Source: an uncultured Pseudomonadota bacterium (GTDB taxonomy: Bacteria > Lernaellota > Lernaellaia > Lernaellales > Lernaellaceae). From it: DNA of 5,483 bases. Numbering within the stretch: position 1 is the first letter of the stretch; each line of letters starts with the position of its first letter. Position numbers and translations under genes: made by a program. The DNA lies in assembly GCA_937967875.1 (NCBI GenBank), contig CALBTQ010000740.1:1-5483 (forward strand), read 5' to 3'. This document shows positions 1 to 5,483 of this stretch, in pieces. The notes under the pieces are model-generated. The model searched no databases. It saw only the letters and a program-made list of their open reading frames with translations, and was not told the DNA's origin.

Positions 1-2
1 CC

Positions 3-1613
3 CGGAGCGGCTTCGGCTCCTCCACGCCGATCGGGCTGCCGGTCGACGCCGAGCCCGACGCGGCCATGCTGCCGACCGGAGCCGACCCCTCGCCCGACGA
101 CGCCGTGTTGTGCGCCGCGCTCGACGGCTCACCGATCGCCGTGCAGGCGAGCTACCTGCCCGAGCGCAAGTTGCTGCGCCTCGCGCCGACCTTCCCCCTG
201 CACGAAAACACGACTTACGCCTGCCTTGCCCTCGCGCGCCTGCGCACAACCGACAGCATGTGCTACGAGCGGCCGGCTTCCCTGGTAGCCGTGCTCGACG
301 ATTCCGTCGCCGCCGACGGGGAAACGCTCGCCGCGCAGCAACGCCTTGCGCCGCAGTTCGCCGAGTTGCTCGCGCACCTGGATCTTTCCCCGGACGACGT
401 GGTGGGTGCGACGATCTTCCACACACAGACGATCACGCCCGAGTTGCTGTCGATGGGCGAACAACTGCGCGCCCGGGCCGACGACGATCCGCCGCACGCG
501 GGCGATTGGCAAAAAGTCGAAGGGCAATCCCTCGCCATCGACGCTATGTGGGAGACGACCTACGACACGGTCGACTGGCTCAACGACGGCCTGCTCACCT
601 ACGACGCACAAGGCGCGCCCCAGACCAACGGCACGTCCGCAGTCACGTTGCGTCTGACGCTGCCGGCATCCGGCACGCCGCCGTATCCGGTGGTGATTTA
701 CGCGCACGGCCTGGCGCAGGACCGCCGCTTCGGCGAACCGGTCGCGCGCGATCTGGCCGCTGCGGGCATCGCCACGATCGCCATCGACTGGGCGCACCAC
801 GGAGCGCGCATGGAAACGCCGCTGGGTTTGTCGGCTTTCGATCAGATGCGCACCTACCTGCCCACGCCGCTGACCGACGCCCGCCGCGTGCGCGACGCTT
901 ACCGGCAGGGCATCGGCGACATGATGTGGCTGCTGTATCTGCTGCACGAGCTGGCCGATCTCGATCTGGCCCCGGCGGCAAGCGGCGGCGACGGCCTTGC
1001 CGACCTGGACGTTACGCGCATCGCCTACGCGGGCATGAGCCTGGGCAGCATTCACGGTGCGATTCTCGCGGCGGTCGAGCCGCGCGTGGATACCTACCTG
1101 CTCAACGTCGGCGCGGCCAATTGGCGCTCGATGGTCTTCGAGGGAGAGAACGACGACGTGATCGGCCGCATGCTGCGCCAGACGCTGGACGATGCGGCGC
1201 GGCGATTGAACTTCGAGTATCCCGGCGATTGGCGGCTGTATTACGATCTGTATCTGTCGATCGTCGACGGCGCGGATTCCTACAGCTTCGCGCCCGCGGT
1301 GCTGGCGCGCGGATCTTCGTTAAACATTCTGCAGCAGATGGCCGCGCACGATCACATCATCGGTGAGCCGGGCGGCGGCGAACTGGCACGGGCGCTGGGC
1401 CTGACGTTGCTGGAGCCGATCTACTGCCCGATCGACGGACTGCCGATCGCCGTCGCGCCCTTCACCGGCCCGGCGGTGTACCAGTACGACACCTACCGGC
1501 ATAACCATTTGTTGGAAACAAACGCGGTGGCGCGCGCCGCGCGGCGACAAGCGGTTTCGTTCTTCGCCAGCGCCTTCGCCGACGGCGTCGCAACGATCAT
1601 CGATCCCTTTTAA
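3..1613 (+). CDS. Alpha/beta hydrolase (probable secreted esterase/lipase), 5' end missing
   Basis: Probable serine hydrolase acting on an ester or lipid-like substrate; the true substrate cannot be read from sequence. The frame is open from the left edge, so the start lies outside the window; the ATG at 66 is only the first internal Met. Numbering from that Met, residues about 1-100 resemble the beta-rich N-terminal domain of large bacterial lipases (a PLHENTTYACLAL stretch typical of Big-type domains). The hydrolase fold then starts at VVIYAHG (oxyanion HG at 214-215), with the nucleophile elbow GMSLG at 323-327 (Ser325). Asp429 in AAHDHIIG and His479 or His481 in YRHNH near the C-terminus are the likely remaining triad members. 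All expected catalytic residues are present and there is no frameshift. The missing N-terminus probably carries an export signal (inference). It converges on the CoA-transferase gene, overlapping it by 4 bases. The hydrolase fold is secure; the specific activity is unknown. Confidence 0.88.
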   Translation, partial: RSGFGSSTPIGLPVDAEPDAAMLPTGADPSPDDAVLCAALDGSPIAVQASYLPERKLLRLAPTFPLHENTTYACLALARLRTTDSMCYERPASLVAVLDDSVAADGETLAAQQRLAPQFAELLAHLDLSPDDVVGATIFHTQTITPELLSMGEQLRARADDDPPHAGDWQKVEGQSLAIDAMWETTYDTVDWLNDGLLTYDAQGAPQTNGTSAVTLRLTLPASGTPPYPVVIYAHGLAQDRRFGEPVARDLAAAGIATIAIDWAHHGARMETPLGLSAFDQMRTYLPTPLTDARRVRDAYRQGIGDMMWLLYLLHELADLDLAPAASGGDGLADLDVTRIAYAGMSLGSIHGAILAAVEPRVDTYLLNVGAANWRSMVFEGENDDVIGRMLRQTLDDAARRLNFEYPGDWRLYYDLYLSIVDGADSYSFAPAVLARGSSLNILQQMAAHDHIIGEPGGGELARALGLTLLEPIYCPIDGLPIAVAPFTGPAVYQYDTYRHNHLLETNAVARAARRQAVSFFASAFADGVATIIDPF

Positions 1614-3259
1614 ACACGTACTCGCAACTCTTCCCACGCCGCCTTTTTCAAATCGTCGCGGAAGCGCGGATCGGCCACCGAAATGATCTGCCGAATGTAC
1701 TCGCCCTGTGTGCGCGCGTTGATCTGCGCCACGCCGTGCTCGGTGGCCAGAAACACCGCTGCATTGTCGCGCGTACCGAAGATGTCCGGACCGATCACGC
1801 TGATCGGCGTGCCTTCGGGCAGGAAGGGGAAAATCGACGAACGCAGCTTGCCTTCGGGTGTGCGGTGCGTCGATTTGAGGCACAGGTACGACACTCCGCC
1901 CTGCGCCAGACCGCGGATGATCATCGCCGCGCCGCCGATGCCGCTGTAGGTGTTCTTGTCGCGCCCGCCGGAATTGACGTGCCCCTGAAAATCCAGCGAG
2001 AGGATGTTGTTGATGCCCAGCCCGCCGTAAAACGCCTCGGGAATGACCACCCGCCGCGAGGCCGCGATGATCACGTTTTTGTTCTCGTGCAGCTTCTGAT
2101 AAAAATCGCTGCCCTGCTCGCCCATGGTGAAGGTGCAGACCATCTTGCCGTCCAGCTCGGTGCGGCGGCCGTCCATTTCGATGAAGTGCGAACCTTGTAT
2201 CTTGCCCGCCTCGTACAGCTTATAGGTGAACGGCTCGAGCATCTCGGTGTAGCTGCGGCCGGTCCAGCCTGAGTCGAGCAGCTTCTTGATCGCCAGCACG
2301 CCGGTCGCGCCGATGCCCACCTGGATCGCCCGGCCGTAAGTGAACTCGCGGTAAACCTCCATGTGGTTGACCACGTTCTCGGCGATGGCCAACTCGTCGG
2401 CCGACGGATGGTCCATGCTGCCCGCCGGCAGCGCGGGCGCGGGCGTATCGTCGAGCACGACCGTCAACCGGCCTTGCTTGGCGGCCGGCTTGAAGTGGTC
2501 GATGTGTTCGTGGTTGGTCGCCTCGTTGTAGCCGTAGGTGAACGGATACGTTTCATTGACGTACAGCAGAATTTTCACACGCTCGTCGTCGAGCGACATT
2601 TCCAACATCGCGCCGTTGCCGCCGTTGCCCGGCCCGTGGCTGAGGAAGCCTTTCTCGTTGGGCGGAGTCATCACCAGCACCAGCACGTCGTAAAGCGGAT
2701 TGCCCTGCGCATCGCGCGCCATCGCCGCCACACCGTCGGGAAAATGCACGACCTGCATGTCGGCGAACGCCATGCGCGAACGATTGCGGCCCACATACTC
2801 GGGCGCCATCAACCGGGTCAGGCGATTGTCGGGAATGACCATGTTCTCGGCCGGACCCATGAACGGCGAAACAAAACTGATGCGGCGCTCCTCGATCTCA
2901 CGGAAGTGCTCGATCAGCTTGCGCAGTCCGTCGATTTTCTTGGTCGCCGCGTTGGCCTGGCGCGCCGCGCCCTTGAGGAACCCGGGCGCGTTCTTCGCCA
3001 GCCCTTCGAGCATGCCTGTGGCCCGCAGCGCGTCGCCCACGCATAGACGGTGCGGCCCCATGAACATCGACTGGCGAATGGAGATGTCGGTCAGGTCCTC
3101 GCGCTGAATGTGATCCCACAGATCGCGGTAGAAACGATACGGCTCGGAGACGGCGAAGCCCGATCCCAGGCGCACGCCGGAAACGACGAGCTTTTTCATC
3201 GCCTCTTCATGCGTGGTGATGCAGTCGGAGAAAAACTTCGGGTAGGTTCGGTGAGCCAT
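1610..3259 (-). CDS. Acetyl-CoA hydrolase/CoA-transferase family protein
   Basis: A 549-residue cytoplasmic enzyme expected to move CoA between carboxylic acids, or to hydrolyse acyl-CoA, through a glutamyl-CoA thioester. The N-terminal part opens with THEEAMKKLVVSGVRLGSGF (residues 16-35), a helix-strand typical of the first domain. GIGATG at 315-320 and YTEM at 337-340 match the family's central glycine loop and catalytic block; by analogy with the HTEM block of 4-hydroxybutyrate CoA-transferase, Glu339 is the likely catalytic residue. GINNILSLDFQGHVNSGG (415-432), SGIGGAAMIIRG (439-450) and ATEHGVAQI (505-513) are C-terminal domain signatures. It is longer than the usual 430-500 residues, partly through a charged helical segment at about 84-126. 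The start at 3259 is favoured because AGGGAG lies 6 bases upstream; Met21 has a poorly spaced site and would cut the first helix. It has its own candidate promoter. Substrates are not predictable; a CoA-transferase and a true hydrolase cannot be told apart here. Confidence 0.93.
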   Translation of the reverse strand: MAHRTYPKFFSDCITTHEEAMKKLVVSGVRLGSGFAVSEPYRFYRDLWDHIQREDLTDISIRQSMFMGPHRLCVGDALRATGMLEGLAKNAPGFLKGAARQANAATKKIDGLRKLIEHFREIEERRISFVSPFMGPAENMVIPDNRLTRLMAPEYVGRNRSRMAFADMQVVHFPDGVAAMARDAQGNPLYDVLVLVMTPPNEKGFLSHGPGNGGNGAMLEMSLDDERVKILLYVNETYPFTYGYNEATNHEHIDHFKPAAKQGRLTVVLDDTPAPALPAGSMDHPSADELAIAENVVNHMEVYREFTYGRAIQVGIGATGVLAIKKLLDSGWTGRSYTEMLEPFTYKLYEAGKIQGSHFIEMDGRRTELDGKMVCTFTMGEQGSDFYQKLHENKNVIIAASRRVVIPEAFYGGLGINNILSLDFQGHVNSGGRDKNTYSGIGGAAMIIRGLAQGGVSYLCLKSTHRTPEGKLRSSIFPFLPEGTPISVIGPDIFGTRDNAAVFLATEHGVAQINARTQGEYIRQIISVADPRFRDDLKKAAWEELRVRV

Positions 3260-3265
3260 GGCGCT

Positions 3266-3271
3266 CTCCCT
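3266..3271 (-). promoter_or_regulatory. Ribosome binding site of the CoA-transferase gene
   Basis: AGGGAG on the minus strand lies 6 bases before the ATG at 3259. It supports that start over the internal Met at 3199, where a GAGG sits only two bases from the codon. The same 9-mer GCGAGGGAG occurs again 60 bases further upstream (3326-3334). Confidence 0.65.
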
Positions 3272-3356
3272 CGCGGTGTACGTGCCGTTGTTGTCTCAAG
3301 CCGGAAGACCGGAGCCGCGCACTTGCTCCCTCGCTGTCCGTCCCGGTTGCGTCGCC

Positions 3357-3391
3357 CGGCTGAAAACTCCAATGGTTGGAAAATCCAGCCG
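3357..3391 (-). promoter_or_regulatory. Long imperfect hairpin in the predicted 5' leader of the CoA-transferase gene
   Basis: Read as minus-strand RNA, the outer arms CGGCUG and CAGCCG pair perfectly and the inner arms UCCAA and UUGGA close a CCA loop. Between them lie a G-U pair, an A-U pair, two U-U mismatches and a U-G pair, giving 14 pairs out of 16 positions. The plus-strand version is weaker because the wobble pairs become A-C mismatches, so the structure fits RNA made from the minus strand. It begins just after the predicted transcription start and about 85 bases before the ribosome binding site. There is no U-tract after it, so it is not an ordinary intrinsic terminator. It may stabilise or regulate the leader; the function is inference. 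Confidence 0.45.
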
Positions 3392-3402
3392 CATGGCGGG
3401 CT

Positions 3403-3421
3403 CGATCTTAACGGCAGATCG
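3403..3421. promoter_or_regulatory. Perfect 6-bp dyad overlapping the -10 box, possible operator
   Basis: CGATCT and AGATCG form a perfect inverted repeat around a 7-base spacer. It covers the candidate -10 box and part of the promoter spacer, where a repressor would block transcription. Short GATC-rich dyads can arise by chance in this GATC-rich DNA, so the operator reading is tentative. Confidence 0.25.
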
Positions 3422-3434
3422 TGCACAGCGTCAA
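3405..3434 (-). promoter_or_regulatory. Candidate sigma70-type promoter for the CoA-transferase gene
   Basis: On the minus strand, TTGACG (3434-3429; 5 of 6 to the -35 consensus) is followed after 18 bases by TAAGAT (3410-3405; 4 of 6 to the -10 consensus). Transcription would begin near 3398 and give a leader of about 140 bases. It lies in the gap after the membrane-protein gene, so the CoA-transferase can be expressed separately from it. This is consensus matching by eye only. Confidence 0.45.
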
Positions 3435-3450
3435 GAATCGATGTTCGTTT

Positions 3451-4974
3451 TCAAAACGGTTCGTCCCGGCGAATCAGGCGCAACAATCCCTGGCCGTTGC
3501 ACAGGTATTGATCGCCGCGCGGTGAAACGTGGACGCCGCGCAATTGCCCGGCGTCAAACGGATTGCCGGGTCGCAATTCGATGAGCTTCTTTTTCGTCGC
3601 CGCGTCAATCACGCTGATCGTGCCGGTCAGGTAATTGCCGGCCAGCACGCGATCGCGGCCCGGATCGTACGCCAGATCGCGCGGCCCGTAATCGACGCGG
3701 ATCCGCGCCAGGATGTTCAGCTCCTCGTCGAGCGCCAACACCTCGCCGGTCAACGGTTTGGCCACCCAGAGCAGGCGACGGTTTTCCTCCCACGCCGCGC
3801 CCCAGACGATCAACCCGAAGCGCCGGTCTTTGCTCAGCGCGCCGGTGTTCAGATCGATCGCCATCACGCGGCCGCCGCCGGGAACCGCTTCGCCCAGCTT
3901 GCCGACGAAAAATTCCTGCGTGACGAAAAGTCGCGTGGCGCTCGCCGCCAACGCATAAGGGAAGCCGCGCGTATGCGCCAGCACCCGCACCGTCCCGCTG
4001 ACCGGCACGTACTGCTGCCCGTTGCGCCCGGCCTCGCAGGCCAGATACCCCGTCTCGCGCAACGAATCGAAATTCACGTCGATTGCATTGTCGCAACCGG
4101 GAATCGTCACCACACGATCGCCGCCCGGCGAGTGAATCGTCAGCGCGTTTTCGCCCGCGTGATAATTGGCGAAGAAAAACCGCAACCCGTGCGGCTCGAC
4201 GGCGAGGCGCTGCGGCCCGCCGGTCTGTATCAACGCCTGCCGACTGCCCGCGACGAACATCTCCGCCTGCTTGCTCTCGGCCGGTGCGAGCCCGCATTCG
4301 TCCCGTTCATTGCAGGCGACGTCGTAACAGGCCTCGGCGGACAACCGCTCGACCATCACCGGCCGGGCCGTCCAGCGTTGAGCTCGATCGATGACGAAAA
4401 ACAACGGCAGCGTCGCCCAGGTTAAAACCAGCAAGTACAGATGCACATGCTTGAGCTGCCCACGCAGGTGCACCGTGATCAGCACGGCCAGCGCGAGCAC
4501 GGCGGTCAATTCGGTTTGCCACGCCGCGATGATCCACCAGAGCGTCGACAGGCCGAGAAAAAAAATGGAACTTCTGATGCCGACTATCGCCCAGCGCACC
4601 GCGTCCATCAGCGGCGTCAACCAATGTTTTCGTTTAAGGACGATCAACAGCACAATCAGCGCGACAGTGATCGGCAAGGAAATCCAGGCATGGCGAAGCA
4701 GGGCGATCGGGATGAATCCGATGGCTTTCAAGCTGAGCACCACCACTTTGATCACGCCGAATATTACATGAAAGACCGCGACGAAACCGTAGCCGGCCAG
4801 CCCTTCCAGCAGCAGGTCGCGTCCCCACAAAACGTGCGTGGGCCCGCGCAGCAACTGTTCGAGCCACGCCAGCGGCGGTGGAATCAGCAGGAAATAAAGC
4901 AGACACCGGCGCAGCATCCGCCCGCGGTCGGTCGGCTCCTTCGGCAACAGCGATTTGAGTTTCGTCAGGAACAT
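3451..4974 (-). CDS. Multi-pass membrane protein with C-terminal YVTN/YncE-like beta-propeller, function unknown
   Basis: I do not recognise a named family for the whole protein. Numbered from the ATG at 4980, a basic N-terminus (KLKSLLPKEPTDRGRMLRR) leads into about five to seven hydrophobic segments: roughly 25-43, 61-95 (perhaps two), 99-116, 136-153, 157-171 and 179-197. A linker with three close cysteines (218, 223, 229) follows. Residues about 240-509 look like a beta-propeller: repeated strands such as GRVMAIDLNTG, GEVLALDEELN and GTISVIDAATKKKL alternate with DLAYDPGRDRVLAGNY and GVHVSPRGDQYL, the YVTN/NHL pattern. Further cysteines (296, 315, 494) suggest disulfides and hence a periplasmic propeller, but the helix count does not settle topology. 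The ATG at 4974 is preferred over 4980 because AGGCGG lies 6 bases before it and touches the other. The gene is divergent from the lipoprotein gene and co-directional with the CoA-transferase. A sensing, scaffolding or ligand-binding role is possible; no enzymatic motif was seen. Confidence 0.85.
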   Translation of the reverse strand: MFLTKLKSLLPKEPTDRGRMLRRCLLYFLLIPPPLAWLEQLLRGPTHVLWGRDLLLEGLAGYGFVAVFHVIFGVIKVVVLSLKAIGFIPIALLRHAWISLPITVALIVLLIVLKRKHWLTPLMDAVRWAIVGIRSSIFFLGLSTLWWIIAAWQTELTAVLALAVLITVHLRGQLKHVHLYLLVLTWATLPLFFVIDRAQRWTARPVMVERLSAEACYDVACNERDECGLAPAESKQAEMFVAGSRQALIQTGGPQRLAVEPHGLRFFFANYHAGENALTIHSPGGDRVVTIPGCDNAIDVNFDSLRETGYLACEAGRNGQQYVPVSGTVRVLAHTRGFPYALAASATRLFVTQEFFVGKLGEAVPGGGRVMAIDLNTGALSKDRRFGLIVWGAAWEENRRLLWVAKPLTGEVLALDEELNILARIRVDYGPRDLAYDPGRDRVLAGNYLTGTISVIDAATKKKLIELRPGNPFDAGQLRGVHVSPRGDQYLCNGQGLLRLIRRDEPF

Positions 4975-4980
4975 GTTCAT

Positions 4981-4986
4981 CCGCCT
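4981..4986 (-). promoter_or_regulatory. Ribosome binding site that favours the second ATG of the membrane-propeller gene
   Basis: Minus-strand AGGCGG (one base from AGGAGG) directly abuts the ATG at 4980 but is 6 bases from the ATG at 4974. The usual spacing therefore points to 4974, making the protein two residues shorter than the longest frame. Confidence 0.5.
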
Positions 4987-5000
4987 GCTTGTTGGTTTCG

Positions 5001-5029
5001 ATTATGATTGGCGGACGAATTGCACACAA
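5001..5029 (-). promoter_or_regulatory. Candidate sigma70-type promoter for the membrane-propeller gene
   Basis: On the minus strand, TTGTGT (5029-5024; only 3 of 6 to the -35 consensus) is followed after exactly 17 bases by CATAAT (5006-5001; 5 of 6 to the -10 consensus). Transcription would start near 4994 and leave a leader of about 20 bases, just enough for the ribosome binding site. No equally good plus-strand promoter was found for the lipoprotein gene; a TACATC near 5064 is a weak -10 candidate. Confidence 0.4.
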
Positions 5030-5052
5030 CCCGGCCGCCTTTTGGCGCCGGG
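5030..5052. promoter_or_regulatory. GC-rich hairpin in the divergent intergenic region
   Basis: CCCGGC and GCCGGG pair as outer arms, and GCC and GGC pair inside around a TTTT loop, with one bulged C on the left arm, giving nine G-C pairs. There is no downstream T-tract in either direction, so it is not a standard terminator. It lies between the two divergent genes, immediately upstream of the candidate -35 box of the membrane-propeller gene, and could be a shared regulatory site or chance structure in GC-rich DNA. Confidence 0.3.
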
Positions 5053-5097
5053 CGAAAGTGTGTTACATCTCGCCTGTCACTCCGGGGGGTCGAACCG

Positions 5098-5439
5098 ATG
5101 ATCGTTCGCTTGCTTTCCGTTTGGGCGTTGTGTCTGCTGCTGTGTCTGGCCGCCTGCGCCGGCAACGATGACGACGATAATGATAATGACGAATCCGACG
5201 ATGACGACACGTCCGATGACGACGCATCCGACGACGACGACGACACGACCGACGATGACGACGATACGCCCGGCTGCGACGACTCCCGGCCGCCCATCGT
5301 CTTCGCGCACGGTTTCCTCGAAGAGGGCGACGCCTTTGCCGCCCAATCGATGCGCTTTACCGCCAACGGCTACTGCCCGGAACGCATCCACGCCTTCGAT
5401 TGGAACACTCTGATCTATAACTCTGTTGCGCAAACGCAG
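5098..5439 (+). CDS. Asp-rich lipoprotein, N-terminal part of a probable lipase/esterase (3' truncated)
   Basis: A partial gene cut by the end of genuine sequence; 114 residues are real. Residues 1-20 form a lipoprotein signal peptide with lipobox LAAC (Cys20), so the protein should be lipid-anchored; Ala follows the cysteine, so there is no inner-membrane Asp+2 retention signal and outer-membrane sorting is likely. Residues 24-57 are an acidic linker with 23 Asp in 34 residues. From residue 64 the sequence PPIVFAHGF (oxyanion HG at 71-72), then AAQSMRFTANGY and RIHAFDWNTL, is the first beta-strand/loop/helix of an alpha/beta hydrolase of the bacterial lipase type. The nucleophile region is lost, so activity cannot be confirmed. 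A GGGGGG stretch 7 bases before the ATG may act as a weak ribosome binding site. The frame remains open to the edge, but residues 115 onward are translated adapter and must not be used. It is divergent from the membrane-propeller gene. Confidence 0.85.
5167..5268 (+). repeat. GAY-codon low-complexity repeat encoding the Asp-rich linker
   Basis: An in-frame run of GAC/GAT codons broken by Thr, Ser, Asn and Ala. Loose units of the form TCC, then three to five Asp codons, then ACG or GCA, begin at 5194, 5212 and 5227. The mix of GAC and GAT shows it is not a pure microsatellite. It encodes a negatively charged, probably disordered spacer between lipid anchor and catalytic domain, and is prone to length change and misassembly. 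Confidence 0.8.
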
Positions 5440-5483
5440 AGATCGGAAGAGCACACGTCTGAACTCCAGTCACCGAATACGAT
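5440..5483 (+). other. Illumina TruSeq-type adapter contamination at the contig end
   Basis: The sequence from 5440 begins AGATCGGAAGAGC and continues as the standard TruSeq 3' adapter through CCAGTCAC at 5473. The next eight bases, CGAATACG (5474-5481), occupy the index position, and the final AT matches the start of the constant segment after the index. This is library construct, not organism DNA. Confidence 0.97.

Noticed and set aside
110..1366. Long Arg-rich plus-strand frame inside the left hydrolase gene
   Set aside because: Arg/Ala/Gly-rich composition typical of an out-of-frame reading of GC-rich coding DNA; the overlapping frame has complete hydrolase motifs.
1736..3046. Plus-strand frames (1736-2272 and 2363-3046) opposite the CoA-transferase gene
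   Set aside because: His/Arg/Val-rich antisense shadows without recognisable domains; the minus-strand frame is continuous for 549 residues with clear family motifs.
3296..3322. Possible 8-codon leader peptide starting with GTG in the CoA-transferase leader, after the second GCGAGGGAG
   Set aside because: The ribosome binding site is only 3 bases from the GTG, the peptide has no run of regulatory codons, and such short frames are expected by chance.
3357..3391. Intrinsic terminator for the membrane-propeller gene
   Set aside because: A hairpin is present, but it is followed by GGGCGACGC on the minus strand rather than a U-tract, and it lies downstream of a promoter candidate for the next gene.
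3529..4425. Plus-strand frame of about 300 residues opposite the propeller domain
   Set aside because: Antisense shadow rich in Arg, His, Ala and Gln; the minus-strand frame shows repeated propeller strands and membrane helices.
4977..5366. Minus-strand Ser-rich frame over the same region
   Set aside because: Another shadow of the GAY repeat in a different antisense frame, with no signal peptide or domain and overlapping the better-supported lipoprotein gene.
5077..5454. Minus-strand frame with very hydrophobic Val/Ile stretches resembling membrane helices
   Set aside because: It is the antisense of the Asp-codon repeat: GAC and GAT read backwards give GTC and ATC, hence Val and Ile. The frame also begins inside the adapter. 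The plus-strand lipoprotein explains the region.
1..5483. CRISPR array, tRNA, insertion sequence or phage-type genes
   Set aside because: No regularly spaced repeats, cloverleaf-like sequence, terminal inverted repeats, transposase or integrase motifs were seen; genes fill nearly the entire window and no gap exceeds 191 bases.

Overview
The window is GC-rich (by eye roughly the low-to-mid 60s percent), tightly packed bacterial DNA. A lipoprotein with a classical lipobox, sigma70-like promoter candidates and purine-rich ribosome binding sites point to a Gram-negative bacterium. The lipoprotein has an extreme Asp-rich linker straight after the lipidated cysteine. From memory, this style of secreted protein is common in deltaproteobacteria-like lineages (Myxococcota/Bradymonadota relatives and candidate phyla such as Lernaellota). 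That placement is a hypothesis only, because the window has no rRNA or marker gene. Both edges cut genes, and the right edge ends in Illumina library adapter, so the window is probably an entire short metagenome-type contig.

Layout: (1) bases 3-1613, plus strand: a large alpha/beta hydrolase with no N-terminus, cut by the left edge. (2) 1610-3259, minus strand: an acetyl-CoA hydrolase/CoA-transferase family enzyme, converging on gene 1; the two stop codons share one TTAA palindrome. (3) 3260-3450: a 191-base gap with a candidate promoter for gene 2, a perfect 6-bp dyad over its -10 box, and a long imperfect hairpin in the predicted leader. (4) 3451-4974 (or 4980), minus strand: an unnamed membrane protein with an N-terminal multi-helix domain, a short cysteine cluster and a C-terminal YVTN/YncE-like beta-propeller. 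(5) about 4981-5097: a divergent intergenic region with a candidate promoter for gene 4 (layout item 4, minus) and a GC-rich hairpin. (6) 5098-5439, plus strand: the start of an Asp-rich lipoprotein whose globular part begins like a lipase/esterase. (7) 5440-5483: sequencing adapter, not genomic DNA.

How the genes relate: two of the four encode probable hydrolases of the alpha/beta fold (one clearly exported and lipid-anchored), one encodes an acyl-CoA metabolism enzyme, and one a membrane sensor-like or scaffold-like protein of unknown role. Release of short-chain acids by the hydrolases followed by CoA handling in the cytoplasm would be a coherent story, but nothing in the sequence proves a shared pathway. 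I see no defence system, mobile element, CRISPR array or RNA gene, and no strong evidence of a new multi-gene system. The most useful observations are the terminal adapter, the partial lipoprotein gene running into it, the unusual membrane-propeller protein and the structured leader of the CoA-transferase gene.
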